A stretch of DNA of 64,000 nucleotides from Micromonospora aurantiaca ATCC 27029 (GCF_000145235.1 NC_014391.1:1674001-1738000), one strand, 5' to 3'; positions 1 through 9,046 are shown, counted from the first letter of the stretch. The notes: generated by a model from the sequence alone, not told the origin. Program-made: numbers and translations.

Positions 1-1
1 G

Positions 2-343
2 GCCAGCACCAACCTCGACTTCAAGATCCCCGGCGGCTACTTCCTCGCGCCGCGCAACGGCGTCACAGGCGACCCCGGGCGCTTCGGCGGCCGCCCCAGC
101 GGCATCGGCGAGATGCTGCGGGAGGTATCGTCCACCGGCCGTACGCCGAAGCTGGACGACCGCCAGCGGCGCCGCTACCTGGACGAGCTGCGGCACTGGA
201 ACGCGGCGGTGGTGGTGCTGCCGCGCGACGAGCAGAACGCCGAGCCGCTGCGCCGCACCGTGGAGCAGCTGGTCGGCCCCGGACGGCAGGAGCTGGACGT
301 GTGGCTGTGGGACGTGCGGAAACTGACCAGCCGGTCCGCCTGA
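2..343 (+). CDS. C-terminal fragment of a polytopic membrane protein (paralogue of the next gene)
   Basis: Only the last 113 residues are in the window; the frame is open from base 2 to a TGA at 341-343. The fragment contains GGYFLAPRNG, then RRYLDELRHWNAAVVVLP and a terminal VWLWDVRKL. These line up with GGYFIGPRSA, DDLRHWRAAALV and YLWDVRPL in the next gene, and with GGYFIGPNER, DDLRFWRASVVVLG and VWIWDVRD in the convergent gene at 2099-3979. It is therefore the soluble C-terminal domain of a third family member. The next gene starts inside it (GTG at 301), so the two are probably co-transcribed. Function is unknown; a GT-C-like glycosyltransferase role is possible but unproven. Confidence 0.8.
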   Translation, partial: ASTNLDFKIPGGYFLAPRNGVTGDPGRFGGRPSGIGEMLREVSSTGRTPKLDDRQRRRYLDELRHWNAAVVVLPRDEQNAEPLRRTVEQLVGPGRQELDVWLWDVRKLTSRSA

Positions 344-2085
344 CCGAACCGGCGGTCCCCGCCCCCGCGCCCCGCCGCCGTCGGCCCCGCCCGGCCGACG
401 TGCTGGTGGTGGCCGGCTACCTCGGTCTCGCCGTGCTGCTCACCACCGGCCAGTGGCGCCGGCCGGAACGGCTGTTCCACCAGGCCGGCGACCAGATGCT
501 GTTCGAGTGGATGCTGGCCCGGGCCGCCCGCGCTGTCACCGGCGGCGAGAACCCGCTGTGGAGCGGCGCGCTGAACGCCCCGGACGGGGTGAACCTGATG
601 GCGAACACGTCGGTGCTCGGGCTGGGCGTGCCGCTCACCCCGGTCACAGTCGTCTTCGGCTCCCAGGCGGCCTTCCTCGTCGCCGTGACGCTCAGCCTCG
701 CCGGGACCGCCACCGCCTGGTACGCGCTGCTCGCCCGCCGGCTGGTCCGCTCCCGGGCCGCCGCCGCGGTGGGCGGCCTGTTCTGCGGCTTCGCCCCGGG
801 CATGGTGGCGCAGGCCGGTGCGCACCTGCACATGGCCGCCCAGTTCCTGGTGCCGGTGATCCTCGCGCTGGTGTTCCGCCCGGCCACCGACCGGGTCCGG
901 CGCGACGGCGTGCTGCTCGGGCTCGCAGTCGCGTACCAGGTGTTCCTCGGCGAGGAGGTGCTGGTCTTCCTGGCGCTGGCCGCCGGGGTGTTCGCCGGGG
1001 CGTACGCGCTCGCCGACCGGGCCGCCGCGCGCCGGCTGGCGCCCGTGGTGGCCCGGCGGCTGGGCGTCGGCGCGCTGGTGGCGGGTGTGCTGCTGGCGTA
1101 CCCGCTGTGGTTCCAGTTCGCCGGGCCGGGCCACTACCGGGGGATGCCGTTCCACACCGAGGGCTACCGGCTGGACGTGGTCTCCTTCGTCACCACCGCC
1201 CGGCAGAGCGTCGCCGGGGACGCCCGCCGGGCCGGACTGCTGTCACCGAACCCGACCGAGCAGAACTCGTTCCTCGGGCCGTTCCTGCCGCTGCTGGCCG
1301 TACTCGTGGTGGTGCGGCTGTGGCGGCGGCCGCTGGTGCGCGCGCTCGCCGCGTGCGGCCTGCTGTTCGCGCTGCTGTCGCTCGGTTCCCCGGTGGTGGT
1401 GAACCGGCACGACACCGGGCTGCCCGGCCCGTACCGCCTGCTCGCCGGCGTGCCGCTGCTGGACCTGGTGGTGCCGGCGCGGTTCGCGCTGGTCTGCGTA
1501 CCGGTGCTCGGGGTGCTGCTCGCGCTGGCGCTGGACCGGGTCCGGCGCGGCGGCGTGCGCACCTGGGCGCCGTGGGCCGGCGCGGTCGCCGCCGCGCTGC
1601 TGCCGCTGGCGCCGACGCCGATCCGCGCGGTGCCGGTCCCGCCGGTCCCGGCCGTGGTGTCCGGCGGCGGCTGGCGGGAGTACGTGCCGCCGGGCCGGAC
1701 GCTGGTGCCGGTGCCGCCGGTGACCGGGGCGGCGGTCAGCCCCGCCATGTTCTGGTCGGCGCGCACCGCGCTGGCGTTCGACGCGCCGGGCGGCTACTTC
1801 ATCGGCCCGCGCTCGGCCACCGACCCGGCGGCCCGCTGGGGCGCGCCGGACCGGCCCACGTCGCTGCTGCTGCGCCGGGCCGCCGAGACCGGCCGGGTGC
1901 CGCCGGTCGGCGAGACGGAACGCCGGCAGGCGGTCGACGACCTGCGGCACTGGCGGGCGGCGGCACTCGTGCAGGCCGACTCGTCACCGGGCGACCCGGT
2001 CCGCGCCACAGTGGACGCGCTGGTCGGCCCCGGCCGGGACGTGCCCGGCGGGTACCTGTGGGACGTCCGCCCGCTCGTCGGCTGA
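301..2085 (+). CDS. Polytopic membrane protein, GT-C-like, unknown function
   Basis: 594 aa. A basic proline-rich N-terminus ([15 protein letters not shown]) precedes about ten hydrophobic segments, for example ADVLVVAGYLGLAVLL, AAFLVAVTLSLAGTATAWYA and FALVCVPVLGVLLALAL. A soluble C-terminal domain of about 160 residues holds YVPPGRTLVPVP and GGYFIGP. A periplasmic-type loop contains LNAPDGVNLMANTS, almost identical in the convergent paralogue (QNAPDGVNMMANTS). The layout of many helices plus an extracytoplasmic C-terminal domain recalls GT-C glycosyltransferases acting on lipid-linked sugars, but I see no diagnostic acidic motif, so no reaction is assigned. The GTG at 301 is chosen because CAGGAG lies 8 bases upstream at 287-292; it overlaps the preceding gene by 43 bases. 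GTG 307 is an alternative start. Confidence 0.8.
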   Translation: MAVGRAETDQPVRLTEPAVPAPAPRRRRPRPADVLVVAGYLGLAVLLTTGQWRRPERLFHQAGDQMLFEWMLARAARAVTGGENPLWSGALNAPDGVNLMANTSVLGLGVPLTPVTVVFGSQAAFLVAVTLSLAGTATAWYALLARRLVRSRAAAAVGGLFCGFAPGMVAQAGAHLHMAAQFLVPVILALVFRPATDRVRRDGVLLGLAVAYQVFLGEEVLVFLALAAGVFAGAYALADRAAARRLAPVVARRLGVGALVAGVLLAYPLWFQFAGPGHYRGMPFHTEGYRLDVVSFVTTARQSVAGDARRAGLLSPNPTEQNSFLGPFLPLLAVLVVVRLWRRPLVRALAACGLLFALLSLGSPVVVNRHDTGLPGPYRLLAGVPLLDLVVPARFALVCVPVLGVLLALALDRVRRGGVRTWAPWAGAVAAALLPLAPTPIRAVPVPPVPAVVSGGGWREYVPPGRTLVPVPPVTGAAVSPAMFWSARTALAFDAPGGYFIGPRSATDPAARWGAPDRPTSLLLRRAAETGRVPPVGETERRQAVDDLRHWRAAALVQADSSPGDPVRATVDALVGPGRDVPGGYLWDVRPLVG

Positions 2086-2098
2086 CCGGTACCGGGGG

Positions 2099-3979
2099 TC
2101 ACACCCGGTCGCGGACGTCCCAGATCCACACGTCGTCGACCCGCTGCGGCGGGCCGAGCAACTCGGCCATCAGGTCGCGCAGCACCGCCTCGCGCGGGCC
2201 GGCCCCGAGCACCACCACCGAGGCCCGCCAGAAGCGCAGGTCGTCCACGGCCTGGCGGCGGTTCTCCTCGGTGATCTCCGGCACCTCGTTGGCGTCCATG
2301 GTGGAGTAGATGAGCGTGCTGGTGGGGCGGTTCGGGGCGCCGAACACGCCCTCGCCGCGCTCGTTCGGGCCGATGAAGTAGCCGCCCGGGACCGGGAACT
2401 CCTGGCCGGTCAGCGCGCTCCAGCGCAGCGTGTGCAGCCCGTGCACGTTGCTGGGGATCGGCACCGGCACGAGCGTGCGGCCCTCCGGCACGTACGGCCG
2501 CCAGCCGCCCGCGGTGATGAAGTGCGGCGGCGGGTCGATCCGCTCGGCCGGCAGCGGACGCGGGATCAGCGGCACCACGGCGGCGGCGATGGCGACGAAC
2601 CCGGCCAGGCGCAGCACCCGGCGGCGCGTGTCGCGCGCGGTCGTCCCGCCGTCGTCGTCCCCGCCGTCGTCGGCGCCGGAGCGGGGGGCGGGCACCGGCG
2701 GGCGGCCGGCACCGGCCAGCGTGTCCCACGCCAGGGCGAGCAGCACGCCCACGGCGGCCACCACGACCAGGCTCAACCGGGTCGGCATCATCATCTCGAC
2801 GAGCGGCAGGTCGTCCGGCACGTACGCCCACGGCCCGTCGATGTCGGTCTCCACGCCGTTGAACCGCACGACCGGACCGATTGAGGCGATCGTGAAGACC
2901 ACCACCAGCACGGCCAGGATCCGGGCCGGCACCGACCGGCGGACCAGCAGCACCAGCGCGGCCAGCGCCACCAGCACCAGCGGCCAGCCGAACCAGGTGT
3001 TCTGCTCGGTCAGCCCGATGGTCTTCTCCACCGCCTCGTCACCGGCGATCGTGTCCCTGGCGAACGTGACGAAGGCGACCAGGTCCTCACCCCAGTTGTG
3101 GAAGACGCCGCCCTGCAAGCCCCGGTAGGACTGCGGGCCGTTGAACTGGAACCAGATCGGGTACGCCGTCAGCAGCAGCGCCAGGCCGCCGCCGAGGCCG
3201 AGCGCGGCCACGAACGACCCGGCCCGCTCGCGGGTCGCGCGGGGCCGCTGCACCGCGTACGCCACCACGACGACCAGGCAGGCCAGCGCGGTGAGCAGCA
3301 GCATCTCCTCGTTGATGAAGATCTGGTACGCCACCAGCAGCCCGAGCGCCAGCCCGTTGCGCCGCCAGCGGCCCGGCTCGCCCAGCCGCAGCACCCGGGC
3401 CACGATCAGCGGCAGCAGGAAGTTCGACACGAAGTTGGGCTGGCCGTTGGCGTGGTGCACGATGCCCGGCGCGAAACCGAGGAACGCGCCGCCGACGAAC
3501 GCCGCGGCCCGGGAACGGACCAGGTGCCGGGACAGCACCCAGTACGACGTGGCGGCGGTCGCGGACAGCGCGGCGCCCAGGTAGAGCGCGTACATCACCT
3601 GCGGGCCGAGCAGCAGCGTCAGCGGCGCCAGCGGCAGCGTCACCCCGAGCAGCGAGGTGTTCGCCATCATGTTCACCCCGTCCGGCGCGTTCTGCCGGGT
3701 GGTGAACAGCGGGTTCTCGAGGTGCTGCACCGAGTACGCGCCATGGGCGAACAGCCACTCGAACCAGCTGTGGTCGGTGGGCAGGTGCGAGGAGACCCGG
3801 TGCTCGACGTCGCCCCAGTAGTTGAGGCAGACGAGAACGCCGAGGAGCACATAGGCTCCGATGGCCAGCACGTCGGCGCGGGCCGGCCGGCGACGGGCGC
3901 GGCGTGGCGGGTCGGCCACGACGGCGTCCGCCTCGACGGACGAGGGGTTCAACGAGGGGTCCACCACGGGCACGGCCAC
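2099..3979 (-). CDS. Polytopic membrane protein, GT-C-like, convergent paralogue
   Basis: About 626 aa, transcribed toward the previous gene with only 13 bases between the stops. It shares the family signature: FEWLFAHGAYSVQHLENPLF, QNAPDGVNMMANTSLLG, YVPEGRTLVPVPIP, GGYFIGPNERGEG and the terminal VWIWDVRDRV. Around ten transmembrane segments are followed by an Arg/Asp-rich cytoplasmic linker (GADDGGDDDGG) and an exported C-terminal domain. The start is uncertain: GTG at 3979 and at 3973 are both in frame and neither has a strong ribosome-binding site. Function is not recognised; three copies side by side suggest local duplication followed by inversion of one copy. Confidence 0.78.
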   Translation of the reverse strand: MAVPVVDPSLNPSSVEADAVVADPPRRARRRPARADVLAIGAYVLLGVLVCLNYWGDVEHRVSSHLPTDHSWFEWLFAHGAYSVQHLENPLFTTRQNAPDGVNMMANTSLLGVTLPLAPLTLLLGPQVMYALYLGAALSATAATSYWVLSRHLVRSRAAAFVGGAFLGFAPGIVHHANGQPNFVSNFLLPLIVARVLRLGEPGRWRRNGLALGLLVAYQIFINEEMLLLTALACLVVVVAYAVQRPRATRERAGSFVAALGLGGGLALLLTAYPIWFQFNGPQSYRGLQGGVFHNWGEDLVAFVTFARDTIAGDEAVEKTIGLTEQNTWFGWPLVLVALAALVLLVRRSVPARILAVLVVVFTIASIGPVVRFNGVETDIDGPWAYVPDDLPLVEMMMPTRLSLVVVAAVGVLLALAWDTLAGAGRPPVPAPRSGADDGGDDDGGTTARDTRRRVLRLAGFVAIAAAVVPLIPRPLPAERIDPPPHFITAGGWRPYVPEGRTLVPVPIPSNVHGLHTLRWSALTGQEFPVPGGYFIGPNERGEGVFGAPNRPTSTLIYSTMDANEVPEITEENRRQAVDDLRFWRASVVVLGAGPREAVLRDLMAELLGPPQRVDDVWIWDVRDRV

Positions 3980-4057
3980 GACGCGCCATCGTACAGGCGG
4001 TTCGTCACACGGCCGGTCACGGTCGGGCGGCGGCTCGGCGCGCGGGAGAGGATGGTC

Positions 4058-5320
4058 GTGACCGTCATCGATCTGGGGGAGCTGCGCGACGACGCCCCGC
4101 CAGGCCCGGCGCCCCGCCCTCCGCGTGCCGTCGGACGGCCGTTCCGCCTTCTCGTGGTGCTGCTGGTGGCGCTGCTCACGCTCACCGCCGCGACGCCGCC
4201 GCGAGGCCCGGTCGAGTGGACGCTGCCCGGCGGGCTGGGATCGGCCGTGTTCGTCTCCGGCGACGTGGTGTATGTGGTGCGGCCGGACCGCGCAGGAGCC
4301 GTCAGCGGGCGGGAACTCCTCGCGTACCGGGGCGACCGGGAGCGGTGGCGCAGCCCGCTGCCCGGCGTGGGCACCGCCGTGTCGGTGTGGGAGCAGGACG
4401 GCCGGGTGATCGTGGCCGGCCGGAGCGTCGACAACACGGACTGGCAGACGGTGACGTACGACGCGGCCACCGGCGCGGACGTCTGGCGCCGGCCCGGAAT
4501 CGCGTTCGCTGTGGGCCGGGTGCTGCTGATGCAGTCGGCCGCCTCCGACACCACGACGTCGATCATGGAGGTGGACCCGGCCGACGGCCGTACGGTGTGG
4601 ACGGCGCCGATGACGGGCGCGCTGGGTTTCGACGTCGAACCGACCGGGCCGGTACGCATGGTGTTGTCCCCGGCGACCGGGCAGACGGTGGTCGTGGACG
4701 CGCGCACCGGCGCGCGGCTGGTGGCCCGCGATCTGGACCCGGTACGACGGCCCGGCCCGCGCCGGTTGCAGCTCGCCCGCGGACTGCTGCTGGAGTTCCG
4801 CGACGGCGACGGGGCCATCGAGGCGTACGACCTGGACACGCTCCGGCCGCGCTGGACCGTCGCGCGGAAACTCGTCGGCCACGTCGAGAGCTGCGGCGCC
4901 CTGCTCTGCGCCGTCGGGCCAACCGGCGGGATGACCGCGCTCGACCCGGCGACCGGCGCCGTGCGCTGGAGCGTGGACCGGTGGGCGAGCGTGGCGGCGG
5001 CGCGCGGCGGCCGGTTCCTCGTCGGTACCCCCGACACCGACACCGACGCCGACGGCGGCCTGGCGGTGCTCGACCAGGACGACGGGCGGCTGATCGCCGA
5101 CCTGCGCGGCTGGACCCTGGTTCCGCAGCACGAGTCGGGCGGCCCGCTGCTGGCGACACGGCCGCTGGGCGGCGGCCGCCGGCTCCTGGCCGAGGTGGGC
5201 CTGTCCGGCGATCCGCCCACGATCCGGGGCACGCTCACCGGCACCGACTGCACCACCGGCATGACGCTTCTGGTCTGCCGCCGGCCCGGCGGCGACTACA
5301 TGGTGCGGCGGCTGACGTGA
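4058..5320 (+). CDS. Membrane-anchored PQQ-like beta-propeller protein
   Basis: 420 aa. A short cytoplasmic head (VTVIDLGELRDD) and one signal-anchor helix near residues 29-47 (LLVVLLVALLTLTAATPP) are followed by an extracytoplasmic domain of PQQ/WD-like blades. The blades show as DAATGADVWRRPG, DPADGRTVWTAPM and DPATGAVRWSV. Paired cysteines (SCGALLC; DCTTGMTLLVC) suggest disulfides outside the cell. GTG 4058 is preferred to ATG 4052 because GGGAG at 4044-4048 is then about 9 bases away, and because the downstream paralogue starts the same way (SPVIELGEMR). Such propellers usually bind proteins or scaffold; no catalytic residue is visible. The stop overlaps the next start (GTGA). Confidence 0.82.
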   Translation: MTVIDLGELRDDAPPGPAPRPPRAVGRPFRLLVVLLVALLTLTAATPPRGPVEWTLPGGLGSAVFVSGDVVYVVRPDRAGAVSGRELLAYRGDRERWRSPLPGVGTAVSVWEQDGRVIVAGRSVDNTDWQTVTYDAATGADVWRRPGIAFAVGRVLLMQSAASDTTTSIMEVDPADGRTVWTAPMTGALGFDVEPTGPVRMVLSPATGQTVVVDARTGARLVARDLDPVRRPGPRRLQLARGLLLEFRDGDGAIEAYDLDTLRPRWTVARKLVGHVESCGALLCAVGPTGGMTALDPATGAVRWSVDRWASVAAARGGRFLVGTPDTDTDADGGLAVLDQDDGRLIADLRGWTLVPQHESGGPLLATRPLGGGRRLLAEVGLSGDPPTIRGTLTGTDCTTGMTLLVCRRPGGDYMVRRLT

Positions 5321-6609
5321 GCCCGGTGATCGAGCTGGGGGAGATGCGGCACGGCGAGTCCGCCGACGACCCGGCCGACGCACCGCCCCGCCGGCCGCCG
5401 GGCCGCACGGCGCGGGTGGCAGTGCTCGGGTGCCTGGTGCTGCTCGTGGTCACAGCCGCCGCCGGGCCGTCGCGACGGCCCGAGCCGATCCGGGTGCCCG
5501 CCCCGCAGGGCGCGGCGTTCGTGGTCCTGGCGGATCGGGTGGTGGTGGCCGACGGCCCGGGCGCGATCGGCCGGGGTGGCCGGGTGGTCGCCGCGTACCG
5601 GCTGCCCGGTGGGGAACCGGCGTGGCGGTTCGCGCTCACCGACGGCGACCACGTGCTCGGCCTCACCGCCGTGGCCGGGGGACTGCTGGTGACGAGCAGC
5701 CCGGCCGGGGACGGCGACTCCGTGTCGGCCATGCTCGACCCGGCCACCGGCACGCTGCGCTGGCGGCATCCCGGCTACCCGGTCCGGACCGCATCGGGCG
5801 GGCTGCTGCTGGAGAACCCCCGCCCACCAGGTGCGGGCACCGTCCGGGCCGTGGACCCGGCCTCCGGCGAGGTGCGGTGGACGCTGCCCGTGCCCGGCCA
5901 GGAGGTGGGGTACCGCCGCGACGACCACGGGGTGACGCAGCTCGTGCTGGTCACCCCGCAGGGCCGGGTGACCGTGTACGACGCGGACTCCGGCGCGGTC
6001 GCGCACACCGGGCGGGTGGCGCCCGCAGCCGATCGCGCCGCCTACCGGTACGCGCAGGTGGTGGCCGACCTCCTGCTGGTCGAGGACGCCCGGGGCACGG
6101 TCACCGGATACGGGCTGGACCGGCTCGACGAGCGATGGAGCCTGCCGGTCGGCTCCCGCGCCGGGCTCTGGTTCGCCGACTGTGCCGGGATGGTGTGCCT
6201 GCGCGACCAGGTGGGCGGTGCGCAGGCCCTCGACCCGGCCACCGGCCGTCCGGCCTGGTCGGACGAGCGCTGGCTGGGGATGGGCCCGGTAGGCGACCGG
6301 CTGATCGCCGCCGAGCGCGGGGTCGGGGAGGAACTGGAACTGTCGGCGCTCGACCCGCCGACCGGCCGCGTGCTGGCCCGGCTGGGGCGCTGGCGCGTCT
6401 CCGGCAACGACCTCCCGTCCGGGCCGCTACTAGGGCTGCGCACGCTCACCGAGGACCGGACGCTCGTCGGCGCGCTCGACGTGGCGGCCGGGCAGGTACG
6501 GATCCGGGGGATCCTGCCCGGCGCCTGGTCCGAGTGCGCGGACACGGGTACGGAACTGGTGTGCCTGCGACCGACCGGCGGCATGGCGATCTGGCCGGTC
6601 GGTCGCTGA
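5317..6609 (+). CDS. Membrane-anchored PQQ-like beta-propeller protein, second copy
   Basis: 430 aa, starting at the GTG of a 4-base GTGA overlap with the previous gene, so translationally coupled to it. The architecture is the same: head SPVIELGEMRHGE, one hydrophobic anchor (VAVLGCLVLLVVTAAAGP, about residues 31-48), then repeated blades such as DPATGTLRWRHPG, DPASGEVRWTLPV and DPATGRPAWSDERW. Cysteine pairs recur near the C-terminus (DCAGMVC; ECADTGTELVC). It is a tandem paralogue of the upstream protein. Its stop lies directly against that of the convergent peptidase gene, the two forming TGATCA at 6607-6612. Function is unknown. Confidence 0.82.
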   Translation: MSPVIELGEMRHGESADDPADAPPRRPPGRTARVAVLGCLVLLVVTAAAGPSRRPEPIRVPAPQGAAFVVLADRVVVADGPGAIGRGGRVVAAYRLPGGEPAWRFALTDGDHVLGLTAVAGGLLVTSSPAGDGDSVSAMLDPATGTLRWRHPGYPVRTASGGLLLENPRPPGAGTVRAVDPASGEVRWTLPVPGQEVGYRRDDHGVTQLVLVTPQGRVTVYDADSGAVAHTGRVAPAADRAAYRYAQVVADLLLVEDARGTVTGYGLDRLDERWSLPVGSRAGLWFADCAGMVCLRDQVGGAQALDPATGRPAWSDERWLGMGPVGDRLIAAERGVGEELELSALDPPTGRVLARLGRWRVSGNDLPSGPLLGLRTLTEDRTLVGALDVAAGQVRIRGILPGAWSECADTGTELVCLRPTGGMAIWPVGR

Positions 6610-7818
6610 TCACCAGTTGGCCTGCGCCGGAGGTGGCGGCAGCGGCGTCGACTCGGGCCGCAGCACGTACGCGATCCCGCCGCTGCCCGCCTGCCAGGCG
6701 CTCTCGAACGGCCCGCGCGGCACGGTGCGGCGGACCCGCTCGTCGTCCGGGGCGTACGGGTCGTTGAGCACCGGGTCGCCCTCGGCGGTGAAGCCGGCCA
6801 GCACCATGAGGTGTCCCCGGGTGTCGTAGTCCAGTCCGGGCACCTGACCGGCGGTGAACGCGGCCGAGACGATCAGCGGGATGCCGGCGGCCACGAACCG
6901 TTCCGCCTCGGCCAGCGAGCGCAGCCGGGTGACGAAGGCGTCCACCCCGTGCGTCGCCGCGTACGCCGTGTTGAACGGCCAGTTGCCCGGCCCGCCGAAG
7001 GCGTGGTCGTAGCAGTGCCGGGCGGCGTGCACCACCTGCGGACGCGGGCCGGGCGGCGCCACCCAGGCGTACCGGTCCGCTGTGGGTCCGGTGCCCCAGA
7101 AGTCGAGCACCATCGACACGCAGGTGGGGCTGCACCAGGAGTCGCCGCCGCCACCCCAGCGGGTCTCCCCGGCGGCGTGCAGCCGCTGCGCGTAGCGCGG
7201 CACGTCCAGCACGTGCCCCCACGCGTCGCCGGCCTCCGCGCTGCCGGCCTCAGCGGGGGCGGCCTCCGCGGGGGCGGCCTCCGCGCCGCCGGGCGGGTCG
7301 GTCGAGGCGACCACGCCCACGGTGCGCAGCACCGGGCCGGCGGCCGTGTCGAGCCGTCGGAGCAGGGTCACCCGGACCTGCCAGCCGGTCACCGTCGCGC
7401 CGGTCACCCGCAGCGTGTCGGCGGCGACCCGCGCCCGGTCGTCCTCCTGCCCGGGTACTGAGGCGCGGTGCACGGCGCTGTCGTCGGCGGCCCAGTGGCC
7501 CAGCTCGTACCAGCCGGTGGCGGCCGTGCCGTCGGCCCAGCCGCGCATTCCGACCCGCAGCCAGCAGCCGGGCGGGGTGTCGGCGGTCCACGAGGGCACC
7601 AGTTCGGTGACGGTGAAGCCGACGGCCGTCACGGGGGAGGTCCAGGTGCCGGCGGCGTACCCGGCCGTGGTCCCGGAGTGCGGATCGGTGTGCGTGACCC
7701 GGCCGGCCGAGCCGTCGAGCGTCAGGCCGTCCGGCCCGGCGCGCAGCCCGTCCGCACGACCCCGGTCCCGGTCCGCCGGGAAGCGGAACCGGCGGTACGC
7801 GATGTCGCGGCCGCTCAT
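6610..7818 (-). CDS. Peptidase C39-like family protein
   Basis: About 402 aa. The N-terminal half is a beta-rich region with no motif I recognise (MSGRDIAYRRFRFP onward). After an Ala/Glu-rich linker with repeated APAEA, the C-terminal half is a papain-like C39 domain. The catalytic cysteine is in DSWCSPTCVSMV (about residue 228), the histidine in RGHLMVLAGF, and the third polar residue in VLNDPYAP. Such actinobacterial proteins are thought to be cysteine peptidases or amidases. No signal peptide is evident from this start. In-frame starts also exist at 7884 (MLGGDD) and 7929; 7818 was chosen because the conserved-looking sequence begins there. The ribosome-binding site is weak in every case. 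Confidence 0.72.
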   Translation of the reverse strand: MSGRDIAYRRFRFPADRDRGRADGLRAGPDGLTLDGSAGRVTHTDPHSGTTAGYAAGTWTSPVTAVGFTVTELVPSWTADTPPGCWLRVGMRGWADGTAATGWYELGHWAADDSAVHRASVPGQEDDRARVAADTLRVTGATVTGWQVRVTLLRRLDTAAGPVLRTVGVVASTDPPGGAEAAPAEAAPAEAGSAEAGDAWGHVLDVPRYAQRLHAAGETRWGGGGDSWCSPTCVSMVLDFWGTGPTADRYAWVAPPGPRPQVVHAARHCYDHAFGGPGNWPFNTAYAATHGVDAFVTRLRSLAEAERFVAAGIPLIVSAAFTAGQVPGLDYDTRGHLMVLAGFTAEGDPVLNDPYAPDDERVRRTVPRGPFESAWQAGSGGIAYVLRPESTPLPPPPAQANW

Positions 7819-8377
7819 CGGGAACCCGCCCGGCGCGGCCGTGACCTGTGCCTGCTGCGCTTGTCGATCATCGCCGCCGAGCATCGCGTACCCGAAGGTT
7901 TTCTGCAACGGCGGCCCGTGCCGCCGCACGCGGCCGGCTCTCCCGCCGTGCTGTCACCGACCGTAGCCGCAGCGCGCCAGCGGCATGGTCCCCCGCGTGC
8001 CCTTTGCTCTGCAGCCACCGACGCATCCGTGACGTACGGCTACCGCTGCGCATGAGGCTGCAGAGCAAAGGGCGCGGAGGGGTATCTCCGCTGCCGGGGA
8101 CCGCTTCGCCGTTTCGGCTGGTCAAGAAGATTCGGCCCGCCGGCTGTCCGGTTTGGCCGGGTGAGCGGCCATCACGGTGCGTGACGCACCGGTGAAAAGG
8201 TGTCAGCGTTACGAAGAGTCACCACTCGGGGCTCCAGGCGGGGCGAGGTGGCCCGAGCGCACCACCCGCGCTCCCCGGCGGTGCGCTCGTCGGCGGGCGT
8301 CTCGGGGGTCGGCTCCTCCGGCGGCGGGTTTTGCCTGCCGCACTAGGTTGTCAGGGGTCACGAGGTGGGAGGCCGGG
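7819..8377. other. Divergent intergenic region with a long palindrome
   Basis: This region of about 560 bases separates the leftward C39 peptidase gene from the rightward response-regulator gene, so it should hold both promoters. Its one clear structure is the family C palindrome at 7996-8076. Codons could extend the peptidase N-terminus as far as 7929. I see no convincing gene in the remainder and assign no promoter boxes. Confidence 0.5.
7996..8076. repeat. Palindrome C: 18-bp perfect arms, 39-base centre
   Basis: GCCCTTTGCTCTGCAGCC at 7999-8016 is the exact reverse complement of 8056-8073. Two further pairs lie outside one wobble position, extending the structure to 7996-8076. The centre is 8017-8055. 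It sits between divergent genes, so a terminator role is unlikely; it may be an interspersed palindromic repeat or a large operator. I saw no second copy in the window. Confidence 0.75.
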
Positions 8378-9046
8378 ATGCGGGTACTGGTGGTCGAGGA
8401 CGAGCGCAACCTCGCCGACGCGATCGCGCGCGGGCTGCGCAAGCGCGGGATGGCTGTCGACGTCGCCTACGACGGCGACGCCGGGCACGAGGCGGCGTTC
8501 GTCACCCGCTACGACGTGGTGATCCTGGACCGCGACCTGCCCGGCGTGCACGGCGACCGGATCTGCGCCGACCTGGCCGCCTCCGGCGCGCTGACCCGGG
8601 TGCTGATGCTGACCGCCAGCGTCACCGTCGCCGACCGGGTCGAGGGGTTGCAGCTCGGCGCCGACGACTACCTGGCCAAGCCGTTCGCGTTCGACGAGCT
8701 GGTGGCCCGGGTGCAGGCGCTCGGCCGCCGCGCCACCCCGGCCGCGCCGCCGGTGCTGGAGGTGGCCGATCTGGTGCTCGACCCGGCCCGCCGGGTGGTG
8801 AGCCGGGGCGGCGTGCCGCTCGACCTCACCAACAAGGAGTTCGGCGTGCTCGCCGAGCTGCTCAAGGCGCGCGGCGCGGTGGTGTCCAGCGAGGAGCTGC
8901 TGGAGCGGGTCTGGGACGCCAACACCGACCCGTTCACCACGATCGTCCGCGTCACCGTGATGACACTGCGCAAGAAGCTCGGCGACCCGCCTCTCATCGA
9001 CACCGTCGTGGGCGCGGGCTACCGCATCGGCGGGGTACGGCAGTGA
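8378..9046 (+). CDS. OmpR/PhoB-family response regulator
   Basis: 222 aa. The receiver domain shows the acidic pair in VVEDERN, the phosphorylatable Asp in VILDRDLPG (about residue 52), the conserved Thr in LMLTAS and the Lys in YLAKPFAFDEL (about residue 101). The C-terminal winged helix (about 130-220) contains DLTNKEFGVLAELL and ends VVGAGYRIGG, as in OmpR/PhoB proteins. It overlaps the next gene by GTGA, so regulator and kinase form one operon. The ATG at 8378 is chosen because the receiver fold begins there; the upstream bases GGGAGGCCGGG give a modest ribosome-binding site. Target genes cannot be read from the sequence. Confidence 0.93.
   Translation: MRVLVVEDERNLADAIARGLRKRGMAVDVAYDGDAGHEAAFVTRYDVVILDRDLPGVHGDRICADLAASGALTRVLMLTASVTVADRVEGLQLGADDYLAKPFAFDELVARVQALGRRATPAAPPVLEVADLVLDPARRVVSRGGVPLDLTNKEFGVLAELLKARGAVVSSEELLERVWDANTDPFTTIVRVTVMTLRKKLGDPPLIDTVVGAGYRIGGVRQ

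Noticed and set aside
2099..5383. A 1094-codon minus-strand frame extending well upstream of the membrane protein.
   Set aside because: The upstream part lies opposite the plus-strand propeller gene and lacks protein-like composition. The membrane protein begins near 3979.
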